A stretch of DNA of 64,000 nucleotides from CAVZZV01 sp963779845 (GCA_963779845.1 CAVZZV010000002.1:310001-374000); one strand, 5' to 3'; shown: positions 47,467 through 58,390, numbered from the stretch's first letter. The notes: generated by a model from the sequence alone, not told the origin. Numbers and translations are program-made.

Positions 47467-48635
47467 AGCCCTTCCATTTTGCCCGGCTGCCTGAAATTCT
47501 GTTCAGGTATGGAAGCATAAATGAACTTCCTTCAGTAATTCTTAAATATGGTCACCCCGTGATTATTGTAACCGGTAAAAAATCGTTTACCGGGTCAGCA
47601 AAAGGGAAGGAGCTGTTTCGTTTACTGGAGGCAAAGAAGATTATTTACCATGTGGTTATTATACCCGGTGAGCCCACTCCCTCCATAGTCGATGAAGCGG
47701 TGAATACCTACCGGGGAAAAGGAATAAAACTCATTGTCGGTATTGGCGGCGGCAGTGCTATAGATGCAGGCAAAGCACTTTCTGCCATGCTTACTGTACC
47801 CGGTTCCGTTAAGGAGTACCTTGAAGGTGTGGGGAACAGGGAACATCCGGGAACAAAGATTCCGTTCATTGCCATACCCACTACTTCCGGAACTGGTAGC
47901 GAGGCTACTAAAAATGCAGTTATTTCGGAAGTTGGCCCGGAGGGATTCAAAAAGTCGTTGCGCCATAATCATTTTGTCCCCGATATGGCAATTCTTGATC
48001 CCGGACTGACCATTGAGTGTCCATCATCTATCACTGCTTTAAGCGGTATGGATTGCTTTACCCAGTTAACGGAAGCATTTCTTTCGGGCAAATCTTCTGT
48101 GTTTACTGATTCATTTGCCTGGCAGGGATTAAAAGCAATTCAAACTTCACTTTTGAAAAGTTACCTTGATGGAAGTGATATCGAAGCCCGCTCAGGGATG
48201 TCTCTGGCAGCTCTGTGTTCAGGGATATGTCTGGCGAATGCCGGACTTGGAACGGTACATGGCTTTGCTTCCTCCATTGGGGGTAAGCTCGATATCCCTC
48301 ACGGCCTTGTATGCGGAACACTCATGGCGGCAGCTAACAGAGTAACGGTAAGGGAACTCAGGAAGTCGACTCAGGATCATCCTTCCCTTAAAAAATATGC
48401 TGCTCTTGGAAAACTATTCCTGGGGCAGGAAGGGAAAACAGACAGTTTTTATATAGATGGGTTTATCGAATATCTATACGAACTTACAGATGAATTAAAT
48501 CTTCCCGGATTGTCAGGATTTGGTTTGGAAGACAAAGATATTGATATCCTTTGTGCTCAGACGGAGAATAAAAACAATCCTGTGGAGCTTAATAAGGAGG
48601 CATTGCTTGAGGTATTGAGGGAGAGAATGTTGTAG
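47460..48635 (+). CDS. Iron-containing alcohol dehydrogenase
   Basis: A 391-residue group III (iron-dependent) alcohol dehydrogenase. The nucleotide-binding loop GIGGGSAIDAGKALSAML, the PTTSGTGSEATKNAVIS segment, LSGMDCFTQLTEAF and HGFASSIGGKLDIPHGLVCG, which holds the metal-binding histidines, are all present. Such enzymes reduce lactaldehyde, butanal, or oxidise glycerol or propanediol. The substrate here is unclear; the coupled ABM-fold gene upstream is the only context. The similarity of some relatives to glycerol dehydrogenase makes a link to the glp genes possible but unproven. Confidence 0.92.
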   Translation: MVKPFHFARLPEILFRYGSINELPSVILKYGHPVIIVTGKKSFTGSAKGKELFRLLEAKKIIYHVVIIPGEPTPSIVDEAVNTYRGKGIKLIVGIGGGSAIDAGKALSAMLTVPGSVKEYLEGVGNREHPGTKIPFIAIPTTSGTGSEATKNAVISEVGPEGFKKSLRHNHFVPDMAILDPGLTIECPSSITALSGMDCFTQLTEAFLSGKSSVFTDSFAWQGLKAIQTSLLKSYLDGSDIEARSGMSLAALCSGICLANAGLGTVHGFASSIGGKLDIPHGLVCGTLMAAANRVTVRELRKSTQDHPSLKKYAALGKLFLGQEGKTDSFYIDGFIEYLYELTDELNLPGLSGFGLEDKDIDILCAQTENKNNPVELNKEALLEVLRERML

Positions 48636-48765
48636 TTACAGTTGGAGAATGGAAGATAGAGGATAGAGGCTGGAAGATAGAGGCTGGAAGATGGAAGCTG
48701 GAAGATGGGCTGGAAGATGGAAGCTTGAGGTTAGAGGCTGGAAAATGGAAGTTTTGCCAGAACCG
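48636..48765. repeat. GA-rich imperfect tandem repeat (ggctggaagat units)
   Basis: The stretch is made of variants of ggaagatagaggct and ggctggaagatggaagct repeated about eight times with changes. It lies downstream of the alcohol dehydrogenase stop. It has no sustained open frame of meaning. A related, more decayed tract lies at 4033-4130. Confidence 0.7.
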
Positions 48766-48775
48766 TCAAAAGAAA

Positions 48776-48811
48776 CTTCTTATAACCTTTTGATCAAAAG
48801 GTTATAAGAAG
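48776..48811. terminator. 36-base perfect palindrome between convergent genes
   Basis: CTTCTTATAACCTTTTGA is followed at once by its exact reverse complement, giving a stem of up to 16 pairs with a four-base loop. It lies between the plus-strand alcohol dehydrogenase and the minus-strand gene at 48946, so a bidirectional terminator is the simplest reading. T-rich or A-rich flanks are short, and a protein-binding or recombination site is not excluded. Confidence 0.55.
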
Positions 48812-48945
48812 ATTGAGGTAAACTGCCGCTGGTAGTATTCCATTTACCATAAGGACCGCTGCAGTAAACTCGTAGGAATTTCTTTTAGAATAGACGGCAT
48901 TTTTTGGTCTGTAAAGAGGTGCTGTCCATTCCTGGACGATGTTGT

Positions 48946-49344
48946 TCACCCATTCTTGCGCTTGCGCTGTTCATTCTGCGCGGGTCGCTGTTGTCTTAGG
49001 TTTTGTTTCTCCTTCAAATAAGTATTGAATTGTTTTTCATCCAGAATTTTTTTAAGGGAGGCCTCATATTCATCTTCAGATGCCTTCATTTTCTGCTTCA
49101 TAGCCTCCCGGTCTTCGGTGCGGTTTTGCATCATTTCCCTTCTATTTTTAAGGTTTTGCAAATTAAGGTCATAAACCTTAGCTTCCTGTTGATCGGAAAA
49201 ATGAATCAGATCCTTCATTCTTTTTGTTAACTCTGTTGCTCTTGTTTCTGCATCAGGCCTAGTCTTCCCTTCAACTCCGGGTTTTTGTCCAATAGCATAA
49301 ATGGACAAACAGACAGCCATTATTGAGATGATGATTTTTTTCAT
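48946..49344 (-). CDS. Small secreted helical protein (DUF4890/Spy-like)
   Basis: The 132-residue product has a signal peptide (IMAVCLSIYAIGQ) and is then almost entirely charged helix: ATELTKRMKDLIHFSDQQ, VYDLNLQNLKNRREMMQ, then EASLKKILDEKQFNTYLKEK and a basic tail rich in Q, R and K. The pattern of about 30-residue helices with L-T/S-xx-Q-like steps resembles periplasmic Spy/CpxP-like and DUF4890 proteins of Bacteroidota, which act as small chaperones or metal-stress proteins. It lies 180 bases downstream of the outer-membrane receptor gene on the same strand. Confidence 0.75.
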   Translation of the reverse strand: MKKIIISIMAVCLSIYAIGQKPGVEGKTRPDAETRATELTKRMKDLIHFSDQQEAKVYDLNLQNLKNRREMMQNRTEDREAMKQKMKASEDEYEASLKKILDEKQFNTYLKEKQNLRQQRPAQNEQRKRKNG

Positions 49345-49524
49345 TTTTTTAAGTTTTATATTTAAAAATTTTATTTAATATCCATTTATAGACTCCCGAA
49401 AACATAAATAGTTTAATCCCTTTTAAAATAATCTTAAAAATACATTTCTCTTTATGCCGGTGTAAATTCGGTATTATTATAGCGGATCTATCTAATTATT
49501 AATGTCGGATCAATCCATCTTTTA

Positions 49525-52480
49525 TCACCGGTCCCTGCCTTGTCTCTCACCAGGTCCCATTCCCTCTCTCATTCCGGGTCCTACTCCCTCCCTCAGCCCC
49601 GGTCCTACTCCCTCTCTCATCCCAGGCCGTTTCATTGGACGCCCGGGTAAAGCACCATTAAAATTCCGGATGTTATAGGTAAAATTTAGCATGAAAAATC
49701 TCTGTAGGCTAAGTGTCTCTGTATCCTCAATATAAATCTCCCTCACTACACGGCGCAGACTTTGGTTTTCATTGAGCATGTCAACAACCGAGAGTTTAAT
49801 TTCACCCAAATGATTCTTGAAAACCTTTTTGCCGATCCCGGCATTAAGGATAAAATAACCCGGATTAAAAGCTGTGGACAAGCCTTTGTAATAACGGTGA
49901 GTGCCGGTTGTTTCTAAAACCAGATTTTCAAAAAGTACCCATTTGAACCGCAGGCGTGTATTCAGGGTATAGTAATTTGTATTTTGATTTTGATTAATGC
50001 TGTTCGACACGGAATTGTACCCTCCGTTGGAGGATAAAGTAAAGTCAAGAAATTCGCTGATATTGCTGCTAAGAGTGAGTCCAAGACTTCCCTGAAATAC
50101 TATTGGAGAAATTAATATTATTGTCAATCAGAGCCGGATTTCGGGAATACCTACCTGAAGCATTGAAATTCACATTCATTTTAAGCTTTTGAAGGGGAAC
50201 TCCATAGGTTATAAAGGAATTAAGGCTGGCATATCCATCGAGATTTACAGGTCGTGTGAGCTGAACCCCTTTATTCAATAAATAACCATTTTCGAGTAAA
50301 ACGTCATTTCGGGCATAGATGGTTTGATGCCCGATATAATTCTGGCGTACTTCACCCCCCACCATCGCGAAAAAAACACGTGATTTTTCCGGTTCTACGG
50401 CGGAATATCTGATAAAAACCCGGTGGATGTTACTCTGGTCCAGTTGGGAATTGCCTGTACGTAGCTGAAGTGGGTCAGAATTGTCAATAACCTCTTGTAG
50501 TTGGGCTAATGAAGGATTATCGGTGGAAGCGGAGTACCGGATGTTTAAGCTGTTCATTTGAGATTTCCCTATTCGTATCATGCTGTTGAAAAGCAGATTG
50601 TTGTAGTGGTTCTCCAATGTAAATTCTTCCGGAAATATTTGCAGGTTTTGCAGAGCGGCATGCTGATAATCAACGCCTGCATTCGCCATCAGGTTCCCTT
50701 TCCGGTATTGGATACTGTAACCTGCGCGATGGGTAAGATAATCATTCTCAAAAACGTTTGATAAAAGAGTATCAAATAATATATACCTTTCAGTTACCCT
50801 ATCGAAATTATTGGTTGTCTGGTCAGATTGACCCTCCCTGTAACCAATCCGATAGTTAAACTGCATGAGGCCATTTTCGCCAGCTGGTTCGGTATAGGCA
50901 ATGGATGAATTAGCATTCCACCCACTGGATTGAAGTACAGAATTTTGATCCAGGATCTCTGCCTCAGTAGCAGGTACAAAAAATTGTGTTGTATTTAAAA
51001 GGAATTTGTCCCCGTTATTTTGTGACAAGTCATAGCCCAGGTTTATGCTTAAAGTTCTTCCCGGCTTTGCAAATTTATGCCGGTAGAGAAGGGTATTGCT
51101 AAGACTCAGTGCTTCCAGCTCTGATTGTATGGAATTGTCGATGTCGTTAAGAAGCACCTCATCGAGCAATGATTTTCCAATAAAAGCTGCACCACCATTG
51201 TTTTGCTGGATGGTTAGCCTGGGTCTGTAAAGAATGGAATTATTTTCATTGATCATGTATTCAATCTTGCCGTTTAAACGGTGGTTTATATTTCGGCTGT
51301 TGCTGGTATTTTGTTCATTATAGATTTGCCCTGAATCCGCGGACAACAGGTATTCCCTAAATACCAATTCTTTTGATGTATTGTCGCTCGCATTGAAGAA
51401 ATAACTGGAAGAGACCTCCATCTTCTCTCCCAGCTTGTCGGAATAATTAATTCCTGCCGCATAGGTAGAAGTAATTCCACCCTGGCTGGGCACCATAAAA
51501 TCGTTTATGGAGGCTCCGTTGGTCATTCCTCCATCTCCTGCTCCCCGGTTTCCTCCCCCACTTCCTCTGTTACGTCCCGCTCCCCCTGCCCTGCGACCTC
51601 CTCCTGCCATAACACCCAGAAGATCTTCAAAGGCAAAATTCTGTTGGTTGATGTTGTTAAACTGAGCAATAAGCGAGATGCGTTGGTCTCCTTTAAAAAT
51701 ATTGTAATTTCCGTAGGCCATGTATTTATTATCATAGCCATATCCCCCGGTAATTTTCCCAAATGAACCGTTTTGCATACGGGCACGGGTGATGATATTC
51801 ATGGTTTTTCTTGTCTCTCCCGTGCTGAAACCGGTAAATTCCGCCTGGTCGCTTTCCTGATCGAAGATCTGTATTTTTTCAACTATTTCAGCAGGAAGGG
51901 TATTCAGCGCAGTGGCCGGGTCATAGCCAAAAAACGGTTTTCCATCCACAAGTACCTGTTTGACATCTTCTCCCTGAGCCTGGATTTTATTGTTTTCAAT
52001 AATAACACCTGGCAGCTTTTCTGCCAGATCAGAAGCAGAAGCATCGGGCATTGTTTTATAGGCATCGGCATTAAATTGAAGGGTATCACCCAGGAGGGTG
52101 GCTGTTTTTATATTCTCGGTAATGGTGACTTCCCCTATTGGATTTTCTTTTATATACATAGCCATTGTGCCTATATCCACATTGCTGTTTTGAATGGTGA
52201 AATTTTTTTCGATGCCTTGGTAACCAACAAAGCTGAACTTTATTAGATAAGGGTGCTTCCGGAGATTTGAAAAACTAAATGTGCCGTCCACTGAAGTGGT
52301 AATGGCATTTTTCAGGGAATCTTCAGAGAGATAAAGAAAAACGTGGGCCCCTACAAGAGGACTTCGATCGAGGGCGTCAACTACCTTGCCCTTTACAGTA
52401 TATTGGGCTAAAAGGGGATGGGAGGAGAAGAGGAGAAAGCAAAAGGTGCCAAAGAGGCTTATACAATACTTTAGTTTCAT
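49525..52480 (-). CDS. Outer-membrane beta-barrel receptor (TonB-dependent-like, PF14905 type), frameshifted
   Basis: Two frames, 50069-52558 and 49525-50127, are one gene. The start is taken at the ATG at 52480 because it gives a normal signal peptide (FCFLLFSSHPLLAQ). A carboxypeptidase-regulatory-like domain (VKGKVVDALDRSPLVGAHVFLY) is followed by a plug (DLAEKLPGVIIENNKIQAQ, DVKQVLVDGKPFFG), a Gly/Arg-rich loop (about residues 278-310) and a barrel of the OMP_b-brl_3 type. The last part ends in GPG-x-REG repeats. Deleting one G in the GGG at about 50092-50094 restores SISGSLGLTLSSN. Not a SusC: there is no SusD partner. Ligand unknown. Confidence 0.85.
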
Positions 52481-52598
52481 CCATTTACAGGTTTTATCTT
52501 TGATGAAACTCAGGTGAAAAGGTTTAATCATTACCTGCAGAATATAAGCATAGATCATTGTGTTGTTAGGAATGATGCAATCATCAGATGGGACCTGT

Positions 52599-52790
52599 TC
52601 AATTAATCCTTTTCAAAATAATGGCACTGCGATAACCATAGGGGAGGGATCCTCCTTCCTCTTCTTTCAGTTTTTTCCAGGCACTTGCAATGATAAGTTC
52701 ATCCACATCATCCTTTTGGCAAGGGACCTCCACTACATATTCTTCCCCGGCATAAGTGGAAATATTTAATTTGACGATAGCTTTTCCCAT
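52599..52790 (-). CDS. Small hypothetical protein
   Basis: A 63-residue frame with balanced composition: VKLNISTYAGEEYVVEVPC, then KDDVDELIIASAWKKLKEEEG and a short basic end. It could be a small alpha/beta protein. There is no signal peptide and I do not recognise a family. The A-rich stretch before the ATG is suitable for initiation. It stands alone between the receptor gene and the Gfo/Idh/MocA gene on the same strand. A real gene is more likely than not from its amino-acid make-up. Confidence 0.5.
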   Translation of the reverse strand: MGKAIVKLNISTYAGEEYVVEVPCQKDDVDELIIASAWKKLKEEEGGSLPYGYRSAIILKRIN

Positions 52791-52878
52791 AGTATATCAT
52801 TAAAGAAGAATTGCATAGTTTGAGTAAAAATAAGGATTTTTGAATCAAAAAGGAAAAGTAATAAAAATATAAAGGCGA

Positions 52879-54013
52879 TTAAATCTTAACCCAAATATTT
52901 CCTTTCTTATTCGAATTCACGACCGCATGAATGAACTTCATTCCTCTTACTCCATCATGGACAGTTGGAAACTCTCCCGGATCGTATTGCTGGCCTCTTA
53001 TCGATTTGGCGGCCCCTTTATAGATATTGGCCAGTGCCTCATAGATACCTTCCGGGTGGCCGGCCGGCATGGTATGCGCATTTTCGGCTAAAGGATCGTT
53101 ATAATTATGGGCAGGCTTGTACACCCTCAGGGGCTCCGACTCGCTAAAAAGATAGAGGAGGTTCGGGTTTTCCTGGCTCCATCTCAAACTTGCCTTGGAG
53201 CCATATACGGCTATAATAATATCATTTTCAAGTCCCCCGCAGACCTGGCTCGACCGGATAACACCCTTTAACTTGTCATTGAACCGGAGAAGTACAGTGC
53301 CATCCAGGTCCAGGGGAATATCCTCTTTCACGGTGCTGAGATCAGACAAAATTTCCTTAATCTCCATACCTGTTGTATACTCTATCAGATTGAAGGCATG
53401 TACACCGATATCGCCCATGCAACTACTTACCCCTGCATGTTTCGGATCAAGTCTCCAGATTCCGGTAATTCTGCTTTCCCTGCCGTGAATAACCGAGTTG
53501 ATCCATCCCTGATAGTATTGAGCATCGATGCGCTGAATGGAGCCCAAAACGCCGTTTGCAATCATTGCCCTCATCTGCCTTACCATGGGATAGCCCGTAT
53601 AGGTGTGGGTAAGGGCGAAGGTCCTATTCATTTCGGTCACCGTCTTTTCCAATTCCAATGCCTCTTCTACGGTCAGAGGTCATTGGCTTTTCGCAGATCA
53701 CGTGAAATCCTTCCTGAAGGAATTTTTTTGCCATAGAATAATGCAGGGCATTGGGGGTAACGATGGTTACCATTTCAATTCTGTTTTCAGCGGGGATTGC
53801 TTTTTCCGCTTTTATCATTACATCCACGCTTTCGTACGTACGACTGGAAGGGATTCCTTGCTGTTCCGCGAATTGTTGGCTTTTTTCAAAGTCTATATCG
53901 AATACTCCTCCAAGGATTTCATAATCGTTGCATATCCTGGATGCCCTCCGGTGAGCATCGCCTATGAAGGCTCCGGTCCCCCCGCCAATCATTCCCATTC
54001 GTATTTTTTGCAT
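52879..54013 (-). CDS. Gfo/Idh/MocA family oxidoreductase, frameshifted
   Basis: Frames 53624-54013 and 52879-53658 are one gene of about 377 residues. The first holds the Rossmann motif MGMIGGGTGAFIGDAHRRA and ICEKPMTS; the second continues with TFALTHTYTGYPMVRQM, GDIGVHAFNLIEY and AGHPEGIYEALANIYKGA. Removing one C of the pair at about 53671-53672 joins them as EKPMTSDVEEALELEKT. The GGGTGAFIG-HRRA start and the AGHPEGY-like end are typical of the IolX/inositol-type branch in Bacteroidota. It probably oxidises or epimerises a cyclitol or sugar in the cytoplasm. The frameshift is likely a sequencing error. Confidence 0.88.
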
Positions 54014-54535
54014 ATAAATTAAAAATTAGAGGTTGATAATTATGATCCAGTTGTAAAGGTCTTTACCCTTGAAAGGTGGAATCTGTTTTTTTGTTCTTTC
54101 CGGCTTTGCTTTTCGCTGGAACAGGAAATTGGCAAATGAAAGAGGGTAAACAACAGAAGGAACAGGTTTTCATGGTTAGGGCATTATGATTTTCGTAAAA
54201 ATACAATCGAATATAAAATAATTTTCGAAAATAGTAATTATATTCAAAAGAAGATAAGATTGAGCGACACCTCTCCCGTGTGAAGAAAGGAAGGGAATGA
54301 TTCCCTGGTTCGCAAAATGTGTGTAACACTGTGTTCTCCTGTTCAGTTCGAATCTTAGCTATTCCTTAAAATTCCATTAAACAACTAAAATTGTTCACGA
54401 AACATCAAAAAACTTCCACTAACGTCAAATATTACTGAAAAAAGGAAACCAAATTTTAATTCTTCCGTTTCTGTAATCAGGAGGTCATTGTAAAGAAACA
54501 GGAACGTAAATCCACTTATTATTTACGAACCAGAC
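54014..54535. other. Intergenic region with no recognised gene
   Basis: This 522-base gap between divergent genes is AT-rich toward the right. A minus-strand frame at 54063-54329 has an implausible composition (SFCCLPSFICQF) and no start context. No full TTG/TAnnTTTG promoter pair was found. I see nothing else in it. Confidence 0.3.
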
Positions 54536-57464
54536 ATGGAGATTGTGAAGAGGGATTTTCTTTTGATATTGCTATTTATTTTCATGCTGATAAATTTATC
54601 GGCACAGGATTGCAGTATCATTTCCAAAGCAAACAAGATAACCCCTGACCGTTTGTGCTCACCGGTAAATGTTAGCTGGGAAGTATCCGTTAAAGGGGTC
54701 AATAATGCCGGAGCCCCGGTTAAAATTCAATTTGACTGGGATGATGGTTCTGTTCAGACTTTTGATGCTGTAAACGCTGATCCCGATCCATTGGTGCGGG
54801 AATGGAGCTATACTGCTTCCCATACCTATACTTCCAATCATGATAAGTGCAATTATCATCCTATTGCCACGCTGATAGTAAATGGCCAAATTTGCAGCTC
54901 CTCAAGCCAGGAACAAATAGTAACCATTTGGGACAATGATAATTCCAATGGAGGAAAACTTCTCATTGACCCACCTGTTTATCCCATATGTTTTGGAAAT
55001 TCCGATAATGTCCGATTTCAGGACAATACCCAGTTTAATTGTGTTCCTCCCCAGGAGAAGGATGTGCCGAATGTCGGGACAAGGTGGATACAATGGATTT
55101 ATGGAACGGATATTACCATGACCGGCGTTCCTGTTACCATAAACGGCATCCCCAGGGTTTTTCCTTATAGAGGAAGCATCCTTACACTTCCCGGACCGGT
55201 AACCGGATCGGGTATTTTTAGTGATGTGATGAATGTGGCCAACGACAAACTCATTGGGGAGCATTTTCAGGTTACGCTCAGGTACTGGAATTTCTGCAAT
55301 CCCTATGATGACCCACTTATACCCGGACCCCCGTCTGATGCCATCAATGGGGATTATGCCCCAATGACCACCACAGCCATTATATTGATCGTACCCTACC
55401 CGGATGCTAAAATAGATCCGGTCCCACCTGTGTGTGCTGATGGCGATACCCTTTATCTTCACGCTGCCGACGGGGGGGGAAGCTGGAGTGGGCCTGGCAT
55501 TATTGATAAGGCGGGTGGAACTTTTGTCCCATCGATGGCTGGTCCGGGCAATCATATTGTCCGATATGAAATAATGGATGCCAACAAATGCAGTGATTGG
55601 GATACGGTGGTAGTAAGAGTCATGCCTCTACCTGTTGCGGATATTACCCCAATTGCCCCTCAATGCAATTATAATCCTGATTTCAATCTTCATTCTGTGG
55701 CAGGATCCGGAACCTGGTCCGGGCCAGGAATAATCAATCCGTCCAATGGAACCTTTAGTCCTTCAAAGGCAGATACAGGTACACATCTTATAAATTTTAT
55801 TTCAGATCCTGACATGAATGGATGCCAGGGAAGCAATCAGATAAATATCGAAGTGCGGTCAGCCCCCAATGCAGTGTTTATTAGCCCTGATTCTTCATGG
55901 TGCGAACCGGCTGAGAGGGAAAATTTCGCGAGGATAAAAATCCAAGGAAGTTATGATAACAACTATACGATAAACTGGGAAGTGAACGGTAGTCCGGAAA
56001 CCATCAATAATATAAATAATGATACATTCTTGGTAGAAATGGTGACCAAGGCAGGAATGAATAGATTCAAGTTAACCAGTATCCTGGAAAATTTTGGCAG
56101 TTTCTCATGTGAGCGGGCTATTGATGAACTTCTTCAAATTAAAGTGAACCAGAAACCGGAGATGAACAAAAATATAAAGATTAATCCTGATGGGGTATGT
56201 AGTCCTGTGGGGGTAGGTATGTCAGGGCCAAAGGGGAATAATTATAAATACTCATGGAATTATGGCGATGGCGCAACAAATATGGGCGATTCTTCCTTCA
56301 CTTTCCATACCTATTATAATTTCGGGGTAGTGGATACATCTTATATATTGAAGCTGAGGGTGGCCACTCAAGACGGTTGTGTGGATTCCCTAAGCGAGGT
56401 CATTCAAGTTTACCCGAATCCCAAGGCTGACTTTTACGTTTCTCCCCGGGTTCAGGAATTCCCGGATACTAAAGTCATTTTGAACAATTATTCCAGTGAT
56501 GGGCTTTGGAATTACCTATGGGATTTTGGGGATGGGGATACTGCTTCGGTTCAGCAGCCAGGCGAGCATATCTTTGATCTTTCGGGTGATTATAATATCA
56601 TGCTGAAGGTCTATAGTGCTTATTGTGCCGACAGTCTTTCAAAACTTGTTCAGATACTTCCGCCTGCTCCTGTTGCAGGGTTCGCACCGGATAGTGCTGC
56701 CTGCGGTCCGTTAACTATTCCCTTCAGAAATACAAGTACTTATGCCCATAGTTTTTTATGGGATTTTGATGATGGCACCTCTTCTACAGAGGAAAATCCT
56801 GTTCATACGTTCATGCAGGCAAAAGAATATAAAATTTCCCTGACAGCGACAGGAAAAAGAGGAATCAGCATTTCATCCAGATATATTATCGTATATCCAG
56901 ATCCCGAGGCCTCATTTAATGCCTATCCAGAGGAGGGAACGAGAATGGACCAGCTCTTTAAATTTTTGAATAATTCCACAGGGGCTGTTAGATATAAGTG
57001 GGATTTTGGAGATGGGAATACTTCTCGAAGATGAATATCCATCGCATGTTTATGGAAAAGAGGGCGAATTCGATATTTTGCTGAAAGTCTGGAGTGAACA
57101 TGAATGCCCGGACACAAGCTTGCAGGTTAAATACATAAAGATTACCCAGGGTGAAGGGAAAATGAGGTTTCCCAATGCCTTCCGCTGGAACGGTTCGGGA
57201 CCTACCGGAGGTTATTGGACAAAAGGGACTATAGACAATTCCATATTTCATCCCATATTTGAAAACGTACAGGAATACAAACTCCTTATTTATAGCCGCT
57301 GGGGGGAAGTGGTATATGAGTCCGATGACCTGTATAAAGGATGGGACGGATATTTAAAAGGCGGTAAGAAGGCACCCCAGGGAGTATACGTCTACAAGGC
57401 CTGGGTGCGGTATATTGATGGAGAAACTGAGGTTAAGGCCGGAGATGTTACCTTCCTGCATTGA
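54536..57464 (+). CDS. PKD-domain surface protein with type IX secretion (CHU_C) sorting domain, frameshifted
   Basis: Frames 54536-57034 and 57006-57464 are one protein of about 975 residues. It has a signal peptide (LLILLFIFMLINLSAQ), an N-terminal beta-rich region with many cysteines, gliding-protein-like modules (SGTWSGPGIINPSNGTFSP), at least four PKD repeats (WNYGDGATN, WDFGDGDTAS, WDFDDGTSSTEENPVHTF, WDFGDGNTS) and a terminal CHU_C/gliding-motility-associated domain (LLIYSRWGEVVYES, GWDGYLKGGKKAPQGVYVYKA). CHU_C domains mark export by the type IX system and surface display. Removing one base at about 57021-57026 restores GNTSEDEYPSHVYGKEG. Probable adhesin or surface-layer protein; standing alone. 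Confidence 0.87.
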
Positions 57465-57578
57465 ACTTTTCAGGGGGGTATTTATTCCACAAAATGTGCA
57501 ATAATCTTTACTCCACCCATCGATGCTATCATCATTTAAGATTTCATAACGAACATTTAAATTTAAATCGGTTGATAG

Positions 57579-58010
57579 TTAAAGGACTTGTAACTGTTTT
57601 TCTTTTAGTTCGATGAATTCTTTCCCCATTCTCCGGAGTTCCTTTTCATCCAGTTCTTTAGCTGCCTGGGGGAAAAGGTCTTCCTCCTCTTCGGTAAGGT
57701 GATGATCAATAATTTCTTTGAGCACTTTATACTTTACCTCCCAGCGCTCGTGGTCCATTGGAAAATCGGCCAGGTCGAGAAGTAATATATTTAATACAAA
57801 ATGTTCTTCCCTCGATTCCAGGGACTCATCCCTGATCGCTTCGAACTGGTTCAGTTTGTTCAAAAAGATATCTTCCTCGAGCTGATGATGAATATCAAGA
57901 TGCTTTTTAAGTTTAAGGTAATTTTCCCTGCTTTCGGTAGCTTCTTTCATCATTTTACGGATTTCCTTGTGATGATCGGTTAGGGCAATCGTAATACTTT
58001 TAGATTCCAT
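57579..58010 (-). CDS. Hemerythrin-domain protein
   Basis: From the ATG at 58010 the protein has 143 residues; the longer frame from 58043 adds 11 residues with little support. The hemerythrin HHE pattern is seen: TDHHKEIRKMM, KKHLDIHHQLEEDIF, REEHFVLNILLLDL and EIIDHHLTEEEEDLFPQA give the histidines and acids of a di-iron four-helix bundle. Such proteins sense or store oxygen or nitric oxide, or protect iron-sulfur clusters. It converges on the PKD gene and has no operon partner. Confidence 0.87.
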   Translation of the reverse strand: MESKSITIALTDHHKEIRKMMKEATESRENYLKLKKHLDIHHQLEEDIFLNKLNQFEAIRDESLESREEHFVLNILLLDLADFPMDHERWEVKYKVLKEIIDHHLTEEEEDLFPQAAKELDEKELRRMGKEFIELKEKQLQVL

Positions 58011-58301
58011 GTTTTTTAAATTTGGATTTTTTAACAGAAACACTGATAAAATTGTGCCATTCTGTTTACAGGATATTCAATTACTGGTTATAAATAACCA
58101 AATTGAAATAATATTTCCCCATCCTTTTCGACATCCTCTTGCATGAGGAATCTATCAGAAAGGTGTCTGACAAGTATTTCCCTATTTACAAAGGAGATCA
58201 AGGGAATTAATCCTTTTTTAATGTTTATGAAACCCTATATTGAGTTTTACTAATTTAAGATTGTAAAATTCTTATGGGTTATAGCAGGCCGATTTTTTCA
58301 A

Positions 58302-58335
58302 TTGACTTCTTTAACAGGTTTTTTGATTAACTTTG
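58302..58335 (+). promoter_or_regulatory. Putative promoter of the GH43-VirJ operon
   Basis: TTG at 58302-58304 (inside TTGAC) is followed after 23 bases by TAACTTTG at 58328-58335, within the accepted Bacteroidota spacing. Transcription would start near 58342, about 50 bases before the ATG at 58391. The rest of the 58044-58390 gap holds nothing I recognise. Confidence 0.5.
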
Positions 58336-58390
58336 CCTATTATTTTTCAGCGGAGAAAATTCGATGATTTGTCTGTTAAAATCCCATATT

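Noticed and set aside
48636..48811. CRISPR array
   Set aside because: Repeat units are short, imperfect and contiguous with no unique spacers, and no cas gene is nearby.
54063..54329. Minus-strand frame of 88 codons
   Set aside because: Cysteine- and phenylalanine-rich stretches, no initiation context and no neighbour logic; treated as chance.
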